64,000 nt of DNA, from assembly GCF_042676185.1 (NCBI RefSeq), contig NZ_JBHTJT010000007.1:310001-374000 (forward strand). Direction: 5' to 3'. Shown here piece after piece: positions 25,067 to 33,206 of the stretch. Source of the stretch: Tropicimonas aquimaris. Lineage in GTDB: Bacteria; Pseudomonadota; Alphaproteobacteria; Rhodobacterales; Rhodobacteraceae. Each line of letters starts with the position of its first letter. Positions within the stretch are counted from its first letter, which is position 1. The notes under the pieces were generated by a model that saw only the letters and a list, made by a program, of their open reading frames with translations, did no database searches and had not been told where the DNA came from. The position numbers and the translations under genes are program-made.

Positions 25067-25081
25067 TAATATTTGATATTA
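25067..25081. promoter_or_regulatory. AT-rich palindrome upstream of the TRAP genes
   Basis: TAATAT-TTG-ATATTA is a perfect dyad with a 3-nt centre in an otherwise GC-rich region, 63 bp before the TRAP binding-protein start. The symmetry and position fit an activator box for the LysR regulator encoded immediately upstream. Confidence 0.5.
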
Positions 25082-25143
25082 TCATGTCGCTGGGGAACAC
25101 TTTTCTGCATACCATAACAGAAAACAGCAAACAGGGACCGCCA

Positions 25144-26139
25144 ATGAGACTTTCCAGACGTGCCTCACTGGGGCTGAGCGCAGCCGCCCTCGCCCTCCTG
25201 TCGTCCGGCGCTGCCATGGCGGCCGACTACACGCTGCGGGTCCACACTCTGGTAAAGTCGCCGCACCCGTACAACGACATGGCCGCGGCCTTCAAGGAGC
25301 AGGTCGAGGCCGAGAGCGGTGGCGCGATCGAGGTCGAGATCTTCGACTCCGGCCAGCTCGGGCAGGACCCTGCGGTGATCGGCGAGATCGGCTTCGGTAC
25401 CATCGACGTGATGATCTCGACCACTTCTAACGCCGTGCAGCAGATCCCCGAATACGCGATTTTCACGATGCCCTACCTGTTCCAGGACATGGACCAAGCG
25501 CTCGAGAAGGTCGGCCCCGGCTCCGCCGTAGAGGCGCATTTCCAGCAGGTCTACGAGGAGCGCAGCGTCGGCATGAAGCTGCTCGCGCTCGGCGCTTCCG
25601 GTACCCGAAACATGTCCACCGTCTCGGTGCCGGTTGAAGGACCGGGCGATCTCGACGGGCTCAAGATGCGCACCCCGCCGTCGCCGATGGACAGCAAGAC
25701 CTGGGCGGCCTTCGGCATGCTGCCGGTGACCGTCGCCTGGGGCGAGCTCTATGCCGCCATGCAGACCGGCGTGGCCGACGCGATGGAAAGCTCGCTGCCC
25801 GGCTACACTGGCTCCAAGCTCTACGAGGTGGCGCCCAATCTCGCGCTGACGGCGCATACCATCCAGGTCAACCATACCTCGATCTCGCAGCGGACCTGGG
25901 ACAAGCTTCCCGAGGACATGCAGGCCGTCGTCCTGGCAGCCGCGCAGGCGGCGAACAGCTTCGGCGTCGAAAAGGCCAAGGGCTACGATGATGCCCTCGT
26001 AGAGACGCTGAAGACCGAACACGGTGTCAGCGTCACCGTCCCCGACAAGGCGCCCTTCATCGAGGTCGTCTCCCCCATGCAGGTGCAACTCGCCGAGGAA
26101 CTCGACCTGGTCGAGGAATACAAGCTTCTCACCGAGTAA
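25144..26139 (+). CDS. TRAP substrate-binding protein (DctP family)
   Basis: 331 residues from ATG 25144; an upstream ATG at 25084 would add 20 residues before the signal. The signal peptide is MRLSRRASLGLSAAALALLSSGAAMAA. The mature domain shows DctP features: MAAAFKEQVEAESGGAIEVEIFDSGQLGQD and LDGLKMRTPPSPMDSKTWAAFGM. It is the periplasmic receptor for the TRAP permeases that follow. The downstream DapA-family lyase and DadA-like oxidase suggest an amino acid or oxo-acid ligand. Confidence 0.9.
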   Translation: MRLSRRASLGLSAAALALLSSGAAMAADYTLRVHTLVKSPHPYNDMAAAFKEQVEAESGGAIEVEIFDSGQLGQDPAVIGEIGFGTIDVMISTTSNAVQQIPEYAIFTMPYLFQDMDQALEKVGPGSAVEAHFQQVYEERSVGMKLLALGASGTRNMSTVSVPVEGPGDLDGLKMRTPPSPMDSKTWAAFGMLPVTVAWGELYAAMQTGVADAMESSLPGYTGSKLYEVAPNLALTAHTIQVNHTSISQRTWDKLPEDMQAVVLAAAQAANSFGVEKAKGYDDALVETLKTEHGVSVTVPDKAPFIEVVSPMQVQLAEELDLVEEYKLLTE

Positions 26140-26150
26140 TCCTGTGCCTC

Positions 26151-26181
26151 GCCCGCCCCGCCGCCCCTCCCCGGGGCGGGC
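26151..26181 (+). terminator. Intercistronic hairpin between dctP- and dctQ-type genes
   Basis: Perfect 10-bp stem (GCCCGCCCCG / CGGGGCGGGC) with an 11-nt loop, 11 nt after the binding-protein stop. No T-run follows. It probably acts as an mRNA-stabilising or partial-termination element that keeps the receptor in excess. Confidence 0.65.
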
Positions 26182-26206
26182 GACTTATCCTTATCCGGAC
26201 ACCGCC

Positions 26207-26686
26207 ATGCTGACCCGCGTTTGCGACCGGGTAACTCTGGTCGTCAGAACCTTGATGTGGATCGCCTTCGCCGGGCTGATTGGCACGGTCGCCTTGCAGG
26301 TTCTGGCGCGCAACGTGCTGATGAGCCCGCTGATCTGGACGTCGGACGTGGCGCAACTGCTCTTCGCCTGGCTGATCTTCGTCGGCGCCGCCGTGGGCCT
26401 CCGGACGGGCGCGCATTACCGCGTGGACATGCTCCCCGAAGGCAACAGGCCGCTCAACCTGCTGGCCGATGCCGTGGCGCTGTTGGCCGGTTTCGCAGTG
26501 GCCTGGCTGCTTCTGTATTACGGCTGGGAACTGGCGATGGTGCGCAAGACGGCGACGGTCCAGTCGCTCGACATCTCGCGCTTCTGGATGTTCCTGCCGC
26601 TGCCGGTCTCCGGGGGGCTGATGATGCTTTACCTCGCGGAGGCCGCGATGCGCCTTGTCGCCGCGCGCGGGGAGGCGGTGCGATGA
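26207..26686 (+). CDS. TRAP transporter small permease (DctQ family)
   Basis: 159 residues from ATG 26207, with four hydrophobic segments and the DctQ pattern (VLARNVLMSPLIWTSDVAQ, LLFAWLIFVGAAVGLRTGAHYRVDM). It bridges receptor and large permease. Its stop overlaps the next start as ATGA. The longer upstream reading frame runs through the intercistronic hairpin and the end of dctP and is not credible. Confidence 0.88.
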   Translation: MLTRVCDRVTLVVRTLMWIAFAGLIGTVALQVLARNVLMSPLIWTSDVAQLLFAWLIFVGAAVGLRTGAHYRVDMLPEGNRPLNLLADAVALLAGFAVAWLLLYYGWELAMVRKTATVQSLDISRFWMFLPLPVSGGLMMLYLAEAAMRLVAARGEAVR

Positions 26687-27972
26687 ACCCCCTGGTCACA
26701 CTGATCCTGTCGTTCTTTGTGCTGGTCGCGCTGCGGGTGAACATCGGCTTTTCGTTGATCCTTTCCTCGGCGCTGGTGATCCTGCTCGAAGACCTGCCCC
26801 TGATCTCCGTCGTCAATCAGATGTACGCCGGGATCGACAGCTTTACCCTGCTGGCGGTGCCCTTCTTCATGCTGCTCGGCCGGATTCTGAACGCTGGATC
26901 GATCACCGAGCGGCTGCTCAACGTGGCCGATGCCACCGTGGGCCATGTTCGCGGCGGGCTGGGGCATGTGAACGTCTTCGTCTCGATGGTCTTTGCTTCG
27001 CTCTCCGGATCGGCGGCGGCCGACACCGCCTCGGTCGGCTCGATCCTTATCCCGGCGATGAAAAAGGCCGGCTACCCGCCCGCCTTCGCCGCGGCCCTCA
27101 CGGCGGCCTCCTCGACTCTGGGTGTCATTATCCCGCCCTCGATCATTCTGATCGTCTACGGCGCCTTCGGAAACGTCTCGATCGGCGCGCTGTTCGTCGG
27201 TGGCGTGGTGCCGGGGCTGCTCGCTGGCCTCTTCATGATGGCCTACACCTACGTGCTCGCGGTCCGCCACGGCTATCCGGCCAATCCCTTTCCGGGCGTG
27301 AAGAAGGCCGCCAAGGTGGTCTGGCGCGGGCTGCCGCCGCTGATGATCCCGGTGATCGTGCTTGGCGGCATCGTCGGCGGTTTCTTCACCCCGACCGAGG
27401 GCGCCATCGCGGCCGTGCTCTGGGCGCTGTTCCTGTCGCTGGTGGTCTATCGCGACATCCCGCTCGCCGCCCTGCCGAGGATCCTCGCCGATGGCTGTAT
27501 CGACTTCGCCATCCCGATGTTCACCGTCGCCGGGGCCGGCATCTTCGGCTGGCTGATCGCCTATCTCGGCGCGTCGAAGATCGTGGTGGACTTCATCCTC
27601 GGCGTGACCTCGAACGGCTATCTCATCATGCTGATGCTGATCGGCTTCCTGCTGCTCGTCGGCATGGTGCTGAACCCGATCTCCGCCACGCTGATCTTTC
27701 TGCCGATCATCCAGGCGCTCAGCGAAACCGCCGGCGTGCACCCGGTCCACATGGGGGTGCTCTCGACGGTGATCCTGTCGGTCGGGCTCGTCACGCCGCC
27801 CTACGGCATCTGCCTGCTCATCGCCTCGCAGATCGCCGGCGCCTCGCTCGGCCGTGCCATGCTGGCCGCCGCACCGATCTGCCTTCTCACCATTTCCGTC
27901 GGGATCCTCTCTCTGTGGTTCCCAAACATCATTCTCGGATTGCCCAAACTGCTGGTTCCCGAACTCTTCTGA
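26683..27972 (+). CDS. TRAP transporter large permease (DctM family)
   Basis: 429 residues, the standard DctM length, with about 12 membrane segments. Conserved stretches: LAVPFFMLLGRILNAGSITERLL, ASLSGSAAADTASVGSILIPAM, SSTLGVIIPPSIILIVYG and FTPTEGAIAA. It forms the sodium-coupled channel with the DctQ subunit encoded immediately upstream. Confidence 0.92.
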   Translation: MNPLVTLILSFFVLVALRVNIGFSLILSSALVILLEDLPLISVVNQMYAGIDSFTLLAVPFFMLLGRILNAGSITERLLNVADATVGHVRGGLGHVNVFVSMVFASLSGSAAADTASVGSILIPAMKKAGYPPAFAAALTAASSTLGVIIPPSIILIVYGAFGNVSIGALFVGGVVPGLLAGLFMMAYTYVLAVRHGYPANPFPGVKKAAKVVWRGLPPLMIPVIVLGGIVGGFFTPTEGAIAAVLWALFLSLVVYRDIPLAALPRILADGCIDFAIPMFTVAGAGIFGWLIAYLGASKIVVDFILGVTSNGYLIMLMLIGFLLLVGMVLNPISATLIFLPIIQALSETAGVHPVHMGVLSTVILSVGLVTPPYGICLLIASQIAGASLGRAMLAAAPICLLTISVGILSLWFPNIILGLPKLLVPELF

Positions 27973-27987
27973 CCCGGAGGTTTACCC

Positions 27988-28926
27988 GTGCCCCACATCA
28001 AACCCAAAGGCTCCTTCGTCGCCCTTGTCACGCCCATGAACGAGGACGGCTCCATCGACTTCGAAGGCTTCCGCACGCTGCTCAACTGGCATGCGGAGAA
28101 CGGCACCGAGGCGGTGCTCATCATGGGCTCGACCGGCGAGGTCTCGATGCTCTCGCCCGAGGAGCGCAAGGCGATCATCACCGAGACGGTGAAGATGAAG
28201 CCCGGCAACATGCTGATGTACTACGGCATCACCGGCAACAACACCGCGACCACCATCGACTATGCCCGCTATGCCAAGGCCGAGGGCGCCGACGGGGCGA
28301 TCCTTGCCGCGCCGGCCTATATCTGTGCCGACAACGACGCGATCACCGATTTCACGATGGAGGTACTCGACAGCACCGACCTCGCCATGGGCTTCTACAA
28401 CAACCCGCCGCGGGTGAAGACCGACCTGCACTGGGACAACCTGCTGAAGCTGGCGAAGCACGACAACATGGTGGTGCTGAAGGAATCGACCACCCGCGTC
28501 GGACAGGTGGCGCAGGTCTGTGCGGCGAAGCCGGACATGTCGATCATGTGCTGCTGCTCGCCCAACCTCGGCCTGGTGATCCCGACCATGGCGCTCGGCG
28601 GGCACGGCACGGCGAACATGACCGGCAACATCATCCCGCAGGAAATGGCGGTGATCTCGAAACCCTGGGAGACCGGCGAGGACGCGTTTGCCTGCCGCGC
28701 CGCCTGGCTCGACAACCTCTCCATGCTTCACTACGCCTATTCGACCATCAACCCGGTCTCGATCAAGACCCTGATGCGCGTCATCGGCCTGCCGTCCGGC
28801 CCGCTGCGCAAGCCGCTGCAGCCGGCCCGGCCGGAGATCCTGCAGAAGGGGCTCGACGCGGTGCGCGACCTCGGGCTCGTCGAGAAGTACGGCTTCGCCC
28901 CCAAGCCCGGCCTCGCCGCCGAATAG
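27988..28926 (+). CDS. DapA/NanA-family class I aldolase or lyase
   Basis: 312 residues from GTG 27988 with GGAGG upstream. The TIM-barrel family motifs are present: GSTGEVSML (47-55, variant of GTTGE), Tyr137 in GFYNNPPRV and the Schiff-base Lys165 in MVVLKESTTR. Members include dihydrodipicolinate synthase, N-acetylneuraminate lyase and hydroxyproline-pathway deaminase. A catabolic lyase or deaminase is favoured, because it sits between a TRAP importer and oxidoreductases. Together with the DadA-like gene it recalls hydroxyproline degradation, but no epimerase or semialdehyde dehydrogenase is present, so that is only a possibility. Confidence 0.85.
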   Translation: MPHIKPKGSFVALVTPMNEDGSIDFEGFRTLLNWHAENGTEAVLIMGSTGEVSMLSPEERKAIITETVKMKPGNMLMYYGITGNNTATTIDYARYAKAEGADGAILAAPAYICADNDAITDFTMEVLDSTDLAMGFYNNPPRVKTDLHWDNLLKLAKHDNMVVLKESTTRVGQVAQVCAAKPDMSIMCCCSPNLGLVIPTMALGGHGTANMTGNIIPQEMAVISKPWETGEDAFACRAAWLDNLSMLHYAYSTINPVSIKTLMRVIGLPSGPLRKPLQPARPEILQKGLDAVRDLGLVEKYGFAPKPGLAAE

Positions 28927-28936
28927 GCGCCGGGCG

Positions 28937-31177
28937 ATGACCGTCACCACGGGCATCAGCCTCTGCCACTGGGGCGCGTTCGAGGCCGATGTCTCGAACG
29001 GGCGGCTGGTGGCGGCGCGCCCGCTGCCGGGAAGCGGCGCCGATCCCGACATGATCGGCGCCTTGGCGGACTGGGTGCATTCGCCGCTCCGCATCGACCG
29101 GCCGCATGTGCGGCGCGGTTGGCTCGAGCAGGGCCCGGAAGCCGGTGGCGCGGGGCGCGGGCGGGAGGAGATGGTGCCGGTGGACTGGCCCACCGCGCTC
29201 GACCTCGTCGCGGCCGAGCTTTCCCGCGTTCACGCCATGCACGGGCCGACGGCGATCTTCGGCGGCTCCTACGGCTGGTCCTCCGCCGGGCGGCTGCACC
29301 ACGCGCGCAGCCAGGTCCGCCGCTTTCTCGCCGCCGCCGGCGGCTTCACCGACCAGATCTCGAACTATTCCTGGGGCGCGGCCCATGCGATCCTGCCCCA
29401 TGTGCTGGGCACTGCCGACGCGGTCTCCGGTGCCGCGACCTGCTGGCGGAGCATCGCCGAACATGGCGATGTGGTCGTGGCCTTTGGCGGGCTCAATCCC
29501 AAGAACTGGCGAGTGAGTTCCGGCGGGGCAGGGGAATTCCACATCCCCAATGCCGTGGCCCGAGCGCAGGCGCGCGGAGTGAAATTCTTCGTCCTTTCGC
29601 CGCAGCCCGAGGATGTCCCGCCCGGCCTCGACGCGGTGCTGATCCGTCCGCGGCCGGGTTCCGACACGGCGATCATGCTGGCGCTCGCCCATGAGGCGTT
29701 GGAGACTGGGCGGGCTGATACGGATTTTCTCGAACGCTTCACCACCGGTGCTGCACCCTTTCTAGACTCCCTTCGCGGCGGGACCGACGGTCAGCCCAAG
29801 ACGCTCGACTGGGCCGCGGCCATTGCCGACGTGCCGGTCGCCGAATTGCAGGCGCTGTGGCAGGCGATCTCCACCGGCCGCGTGATGCTGACTGCGGCTT
29901 GGGCGCTGCAACGGGCCGATCACGGCGAACAACCCTTCTGGGCTCTGATCGCGCTTGCCGCCATGCTGGGTCAGATTGGCCTGCCGGGAGGCGGTTTCTC
30001 CTTTGGCTACGGATCGATGAACGCTGTCGGCGGCGAGGCCCGCAAGGGCTTCGTGCCGTCGCTCCCGGGCCTGCCCAACAAGGGCACCGCGATCCCGGTC
30101 GCCCGCTTCGCTGATGCAATCCTGAACCCCGGCGAGACCATCGCGTTCAACGGGCGGCAAGTCACCTACCCGGATGTGCGGCTGGTCTACTGGGCCGGCG
30201 GCAACCCGTTCCACCACGCGCAGGATCTCGGCCGGCTGGAGCGCGCCTGGGCGCGGCCAGAAACAGTGATCGTGCAGGATCCGTGGTGGACGGCGACGGC
30301 TCGCCGTGCCGACATCGTCCTGCCCGCCACGACGACGCTGGAACGCGACGACATCGGCGGAACTTCCCGCGATCCGCATGTCTTCTTCATGCCGCGGCTG
30401 ATCCCGCCGGTGCATCACTCCCGCAACGATATCGACATCTTCCGCGCCCTGGCCGACCGCTTGGGGTGCCGCGAATCCTACGACGAAGGACTGGACGACG
30501 ACGGCTGGCTCGAACGGATGTGGGCCGGCAGCCTGGCGAAGGCCGCGAAGGAATTGGTGGATCTGCCCGATCTCGCCGGTCTGCGCGACCGGGGGTACGT
30601 CCGCATCCCGTTGCCCGAGCGGCCGGAGGTGCTGCTGGAGGATTTCCGCGCCGATCCCGAGGCCTATCCGCTGCCAACTCCTTCGGGCCGGATCGAGCTT
30701 ACCTCCGCCACGGTCGCGGGCTTCGGCTATGACGATTGCCCCGGTCACCCGAGCTGGCTGCCGCCGCACGAATGGCTGGGCGCGGCCGAGGCGGGGCAGT
30801 TCCATCTCGTCACCAATCAGCCGCCGAAACAGCTGCACAGCCAGCTCTGGCAGGTGAAGGAGCGGATGCCGGCCACTTGCAGAATCGCCCCCGAGGATGC
30901 CGCACGCCTAGGCGTTGCCGATGGCGCGCCGATGGAGCTGTTCAATGCGCGCGGGCGCTGTCGCGCGACCGCACGGATCGCTCCTGGCCAGCGTCCGGGC
31001 GTGCTGGTGATGCCGACCGGCGCCTGGTACGCGCCCGACCCGGAGACGGGGCGAGAGCACAACGGCAACCCCAACGTGCTGACCGGGGATCGCGGCACCT
31101 CGCGGCTCGGTCAGGCCTGCGCCGCCCTGAGCGCCCTGGTCGAGGCGCGCCCCCTTACCGAAGACGAGGATACCTGA
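28937..31177 (+). CDS. BisC/DMSO-reductase family molybdopterin oxidoreductase
   Basis: 746 residues, starting 10 nt after the lyase stop. No N-terminal Fe-S Cys motif and no Tat signal, as in cytoplasmic biotin-sulfoxide reductase (BisC). The probable molybdenum ligand is a Ser in GGSYGWSSAGRLHHA (Ser116 by alignment with DMSO reductase SYGWKSPG). Other family segments are LVYWAGGNPFHH, ADIVLPATTTLERDDIG and the C-terminal LVTNQPPKQLHSQ. These enzymes reduce S- or N-oxides using bis-MGD cofactor. Its place in a TRAP-linked catabolic operon suggests it acts on the imported compound or an intermediate; the electron donor is not encoded nearby. Confidence 0.85.
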   Translation: MTVTTGISLCHWGAFEADVSNGRLVAARPLPGSGADPDMIGALADWVHSPLRIDRPHVRRGWLEQGPEAGGAGRGREEMVPVDWPTALDLVAAELSRVHAMHGPTAIFGGSYGWSSAGRLHHARSQVRRFLAAAGGFTDQISNYSWGAAHAILPHVLGTADAVSGAATCWRSIAEHGDVVVAFGGLNPKNWRVSSGGAGEFHIPNAVARAQARGVKFFVLSPQPEDVPPGLDAVLIRPRPGSDTAIMLALAHEALETGRADTDFLERFTTGAAPFLDSLRGGTDGQPKTLDWAAAIADVPVAELQALWQAISTGRVMLTAAWALQRADHGEQPFWALIALAAMLGQIGLPGGGFSFGYGSMNAVGGEARKGFVPSLPGLPNKGTAIPVARFADAILNPGETIAFNGRQVTYPDVRLVYWAGGNPFHHAQDLGRLERAWARPETVIVQDPWWTATARRADIVLPATTTLERDDIGGTSRDPHVFFMPRLIPPVHHSRNDIDIFRALADRLGCRESYDEGLDDDGWLERMWAGSLAKAAKELVDLPDLAGLRDRGYVRIPLPERPEVLLEDFRADPEAYPLPTPSGRIELTSATVAGFGYDDCPGHPSWLPPHEWLGAAEAGQFHLVTNQPPKQLHSQLWQVKERMPATCRIAPEDAARLGVADGAPMELFNARGRCRATARIAPGQRPGVLVMPTGAWYAPDPETGREHNGNPNVLTGDRGTSRLGQACAALSALVEARPLTEDEDT

Positions 31178-31956
31178 TGGATCTTGGAATTGCCGGCAAA
31201 CGGGCCCTGCTGACCGGCGCGAGCCGCGGGATGGGGCGGGCCTGCGCCGAGGCGTTGGCGCGGGAGAGCTGCGAAATCACCATCTGCGCCCGTTCCGCAG
31301 GCCCCCTGGAAGAAACCGCCGAGGCGATCCGCCGGGCGACCGGGGCCACCGTCCATACCGTGGCGGCGGACGTGACCACGGAGGAAGGGCGCGCGTCGAT
31401 CATCGCGGCCTGTCCGGACCCCGACATCCTGCTGAACAACGCGGGCGGCAAGGCGCCGGGCGATTTTCGCGACTGGGACCGCGACGAATGGGTCTCGGCG
31501 GTGGAGCTTATGATGATCCCGCCGATCCTGATGATGCGCGCTACCGTGGACGGGATGATGGAGCGCGGCTGGGGGCGGATCGTCAACATCGTCTCGCGCT
31601 CGGTCAAGATCCCGCAGCTCGAGCTGGGCCTGTCGAACGGTGCCCGCTCCGGCCTCGTTGGCTTCACCGCGGGGCTTGCCCGTCAGACCATCGCGCGGGG
31701 GGTGACGGTCAACAACCTGCTGCCCGGTATCGTCGACAGCGATGCGCAGCGCGAGCATATCGAGGGCATGCTGACCGGCGACGGACCGAGTTTCGACGAG
31801 GTCTGGAGCGCCCGCGCCAAGGCCAACCCGGCGGGCCGCTACGGTCGTCCGGAAGAGATAGGGGCCTGGTTCGCCTTTCTCTGCAGCCAGCATTCGGGCT
31901 TTGTGACCGGGCAGAACCTGCTGATCGACGGCGGCTCCTACCCCGGCACCTACTGA
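31177..31956 (+). CDS. Atypical SDR, paralogue of the 14.4-kb SDR
   Basis: 259 residues from ATG 31177, overlapping the molybdoenzyme stop by one base (TGATG). Rossmann motif TGASRGMG (13-20) and NNAG (87-90) are intact, and Ser140 occupies the catalytic Ser position. At the YxxxK position it reads S153-N-G-A-R157, so both Tyr and Lys are absent. The same replacement occurs in the equally long SDR of the divergent unit. Function is unknown; NAD(P)(H) binding is expected. Confidence 0.83.
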   Translation: MDLGIAGKRALLTGASRGMGRACAEALARESCEITICARSAGPLEETAEAIRRATGATVHTVAADVTTEEGRASIIAACPDPDILLNNAGGKAPGDFRDWDRDEWVSAVELMMIPPILMMRATVDGMMERGWGRIVNIVSRSVKIPQLELGLSNGARSGLVGFTAGLARQTIARGVTVNNLLPGIVDSDAQREHIEGMLTGDGPSFDEVWSARAKANPAGRYGRPEEIGAWFAFLCSQHSGFVTGQNLLIDGGSYPGTY

Positions 31957-31967
31957 GGGGGCGGCGC

Positions 31968-33197
31968 ATGCGGATCCTCGTTCTCGGCGCGGGCGTGGTG
32001 GGCGTGACCAGCGCCTGGTACCTGGCGAAGGACGGCCACGAGGTCACCGTGCTGGAGCGGCTGGAGGGGCCGGGGCTTGCCACGAGCTACGGCAATGCCG
32101 GCGGCGTCTGCCCCGGCTTCGCAGGCCCCTGGGCAACGCCCACGATTACGCTCAAGGCGCTGCGGTGGATGGCGGCCGAGCAGGCGCCGCTCAAGATCCG
32201 CCCGCGTTTCGATGCGCAGCAATGGCTCTGGCTTGGCGAGTTCCTGCGCAACTGCACCACCGCCCGCTTCAAGCAGAACAAGGCCCGGATGCAGCGGGTG
32301 GCGCATTACTCGATGGCCTGTCTGCGCGCGCTGCGCGAGGAAAGCGGGATCGTCTACGACAACGCCTCTGATGGGATCCTGCAGCTCTTTTCCACGCCGG
32401 AGGAGGCGGAGGGCGGTCGGCGTTCGGCCGGAGTTCTGGAGAGCCTCGGGATCGCCCACCGGCTGGTGCCGCCCAAGGATCTGGGTGGGATCGAGCCGGC
32501 GCTTGCCAACTCGCCCCTGACCTTCACCGGCGGTCTGCACCTGACGAAGGACGAGACCGGCGATTGCCACCTGTTCTGCCGCGCACTGGCGGACCTGGCG
32601 GCGGCGCGGGGCGTTCTGTTCAACTACGGTGTGACGGTCGAGCGGCTCCGGGCATCGGGCGGGAAGGTGACCGGGGCGGACACAGATGCCGGCACCTTCG
32701 AGGCCGAGGCCGTGGTCGTCGCGACCGGCCCCTGGGCGCGCGATCTGCTGGCGCCGCTCGGCGTGCGGGTGCCCGTCTACCCGGTGAAGGGCTATTCACT
32801 GACCTGCGAGGTTGAAGACAGGGTACGGGCCCCGCGCTCCTCGATCATGGACGAGCATTCCAAGGTCATGGTCTCGCGGCTTGGCAATCGCATCCGCGCG
32901 GCCGGTGTGGCCGAACTGGCCGGGTTCGACGCCTCGATGCCGGCTCCGGTCCTTGCCGCGCTCCGCGCCCGCGTGGAGGCGCTGTTCCCCGGCGCCGGAA
33001 ACTATGCCGAGGCCGAGACATGGCACGGCTTTCGCCCGATGACACCCGGCGGCCCCTCAATCGTCGAGCCGCGCGGGCCACAGGGGCTCTGGCTCAACCT
33101 CGGACATGGTTCCAACGGCTGGACTCAGGCCTGCGACACCGGGCAGCTGCTGGCCAACCGTCTTGCCGGGCGGCCGACGCCCGAGGTCGAGGGCTGA
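31968..33197 (+). CDS. DadA-like FAD-dependent amino acid dehydrogenase/oxidase
   Basis: 409 residues from ATG 31968, which gives the dinucleotide-binding motif at the N-terminus (ILVLGAGVVGVTSAWYLAKDGHEVTVLER). DAO-family features continue with TSYGNAGGVCPGFAGPW, VVVATGPWARDLL and the C-terminal GPQGLWLNLGHGSNGW. DadA-type enzymes oxidise D-amino acids or cyclic imino acids such as cis-4-hydroxy-D-proline and pass electrons to quinone. It ends the plus-strand operon and converges on the hydrolase gene with 9 nt between. Confidence 0.85.
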   Translation: MRILVLGAGVVGVTSAWYLAKDGHEVTVLERLEGPGLATSYGNAGGVCPGFAGPWATPTITLKALRWMAAEQAPLKIRPRFDAQQWLWLGEFLRNCTTARFKQNKARMQRVAHYSMACLRALREESGIVYDNASDGILQLFSTPEEAEGGRRSAGVLESLGIAHRLVPPKDLGGIEPALANSPLTFTGGLHLTKDETGDCHLFCRALADLAAARGVLFNYGVTVERLRASGGKVTGADTDAGTFEAEAVVVATGPWARDLLAPLGVRVPVYPVKGYSLTCEVEDRVRAPRSSIMDEHSKVMVSRLGNRIRAAGVAELAGFDASMPAPVLAALRARVEALFPGAGNYAEAETWHGFRPMTPGGPSIVEPRGPQGLWLNLGHGSNGWTQACDTGQLLANRLAGRPTPEVEG

Positions 33198-33206
33198 GCC
33201 GGGCGC

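Noticed and set aside
25050..25078. TGATCC just after the first LysR gene as a sigma-E promoter
   Set aside because: After 18 nt the sequence reads GATA and not TAA; the AT-rich dyad there is better explained as a regulator site.
26221..26682. Long N-terminal extension of the second DctM
   Set aside because: It reads the small permease gene in the wrong frame; the true start overlaps the DctQ stop as ATGA.
24136..33197. Complete hydroxyproline degradation pathway
   Set aside because: DapA-family and DadA-like genes are present, but no 4-hydroxyproline epimerase or 2-oxoglutarate semialdehyde dehydrogenase, and the molybdoenzyme and SDR do not belong to it.
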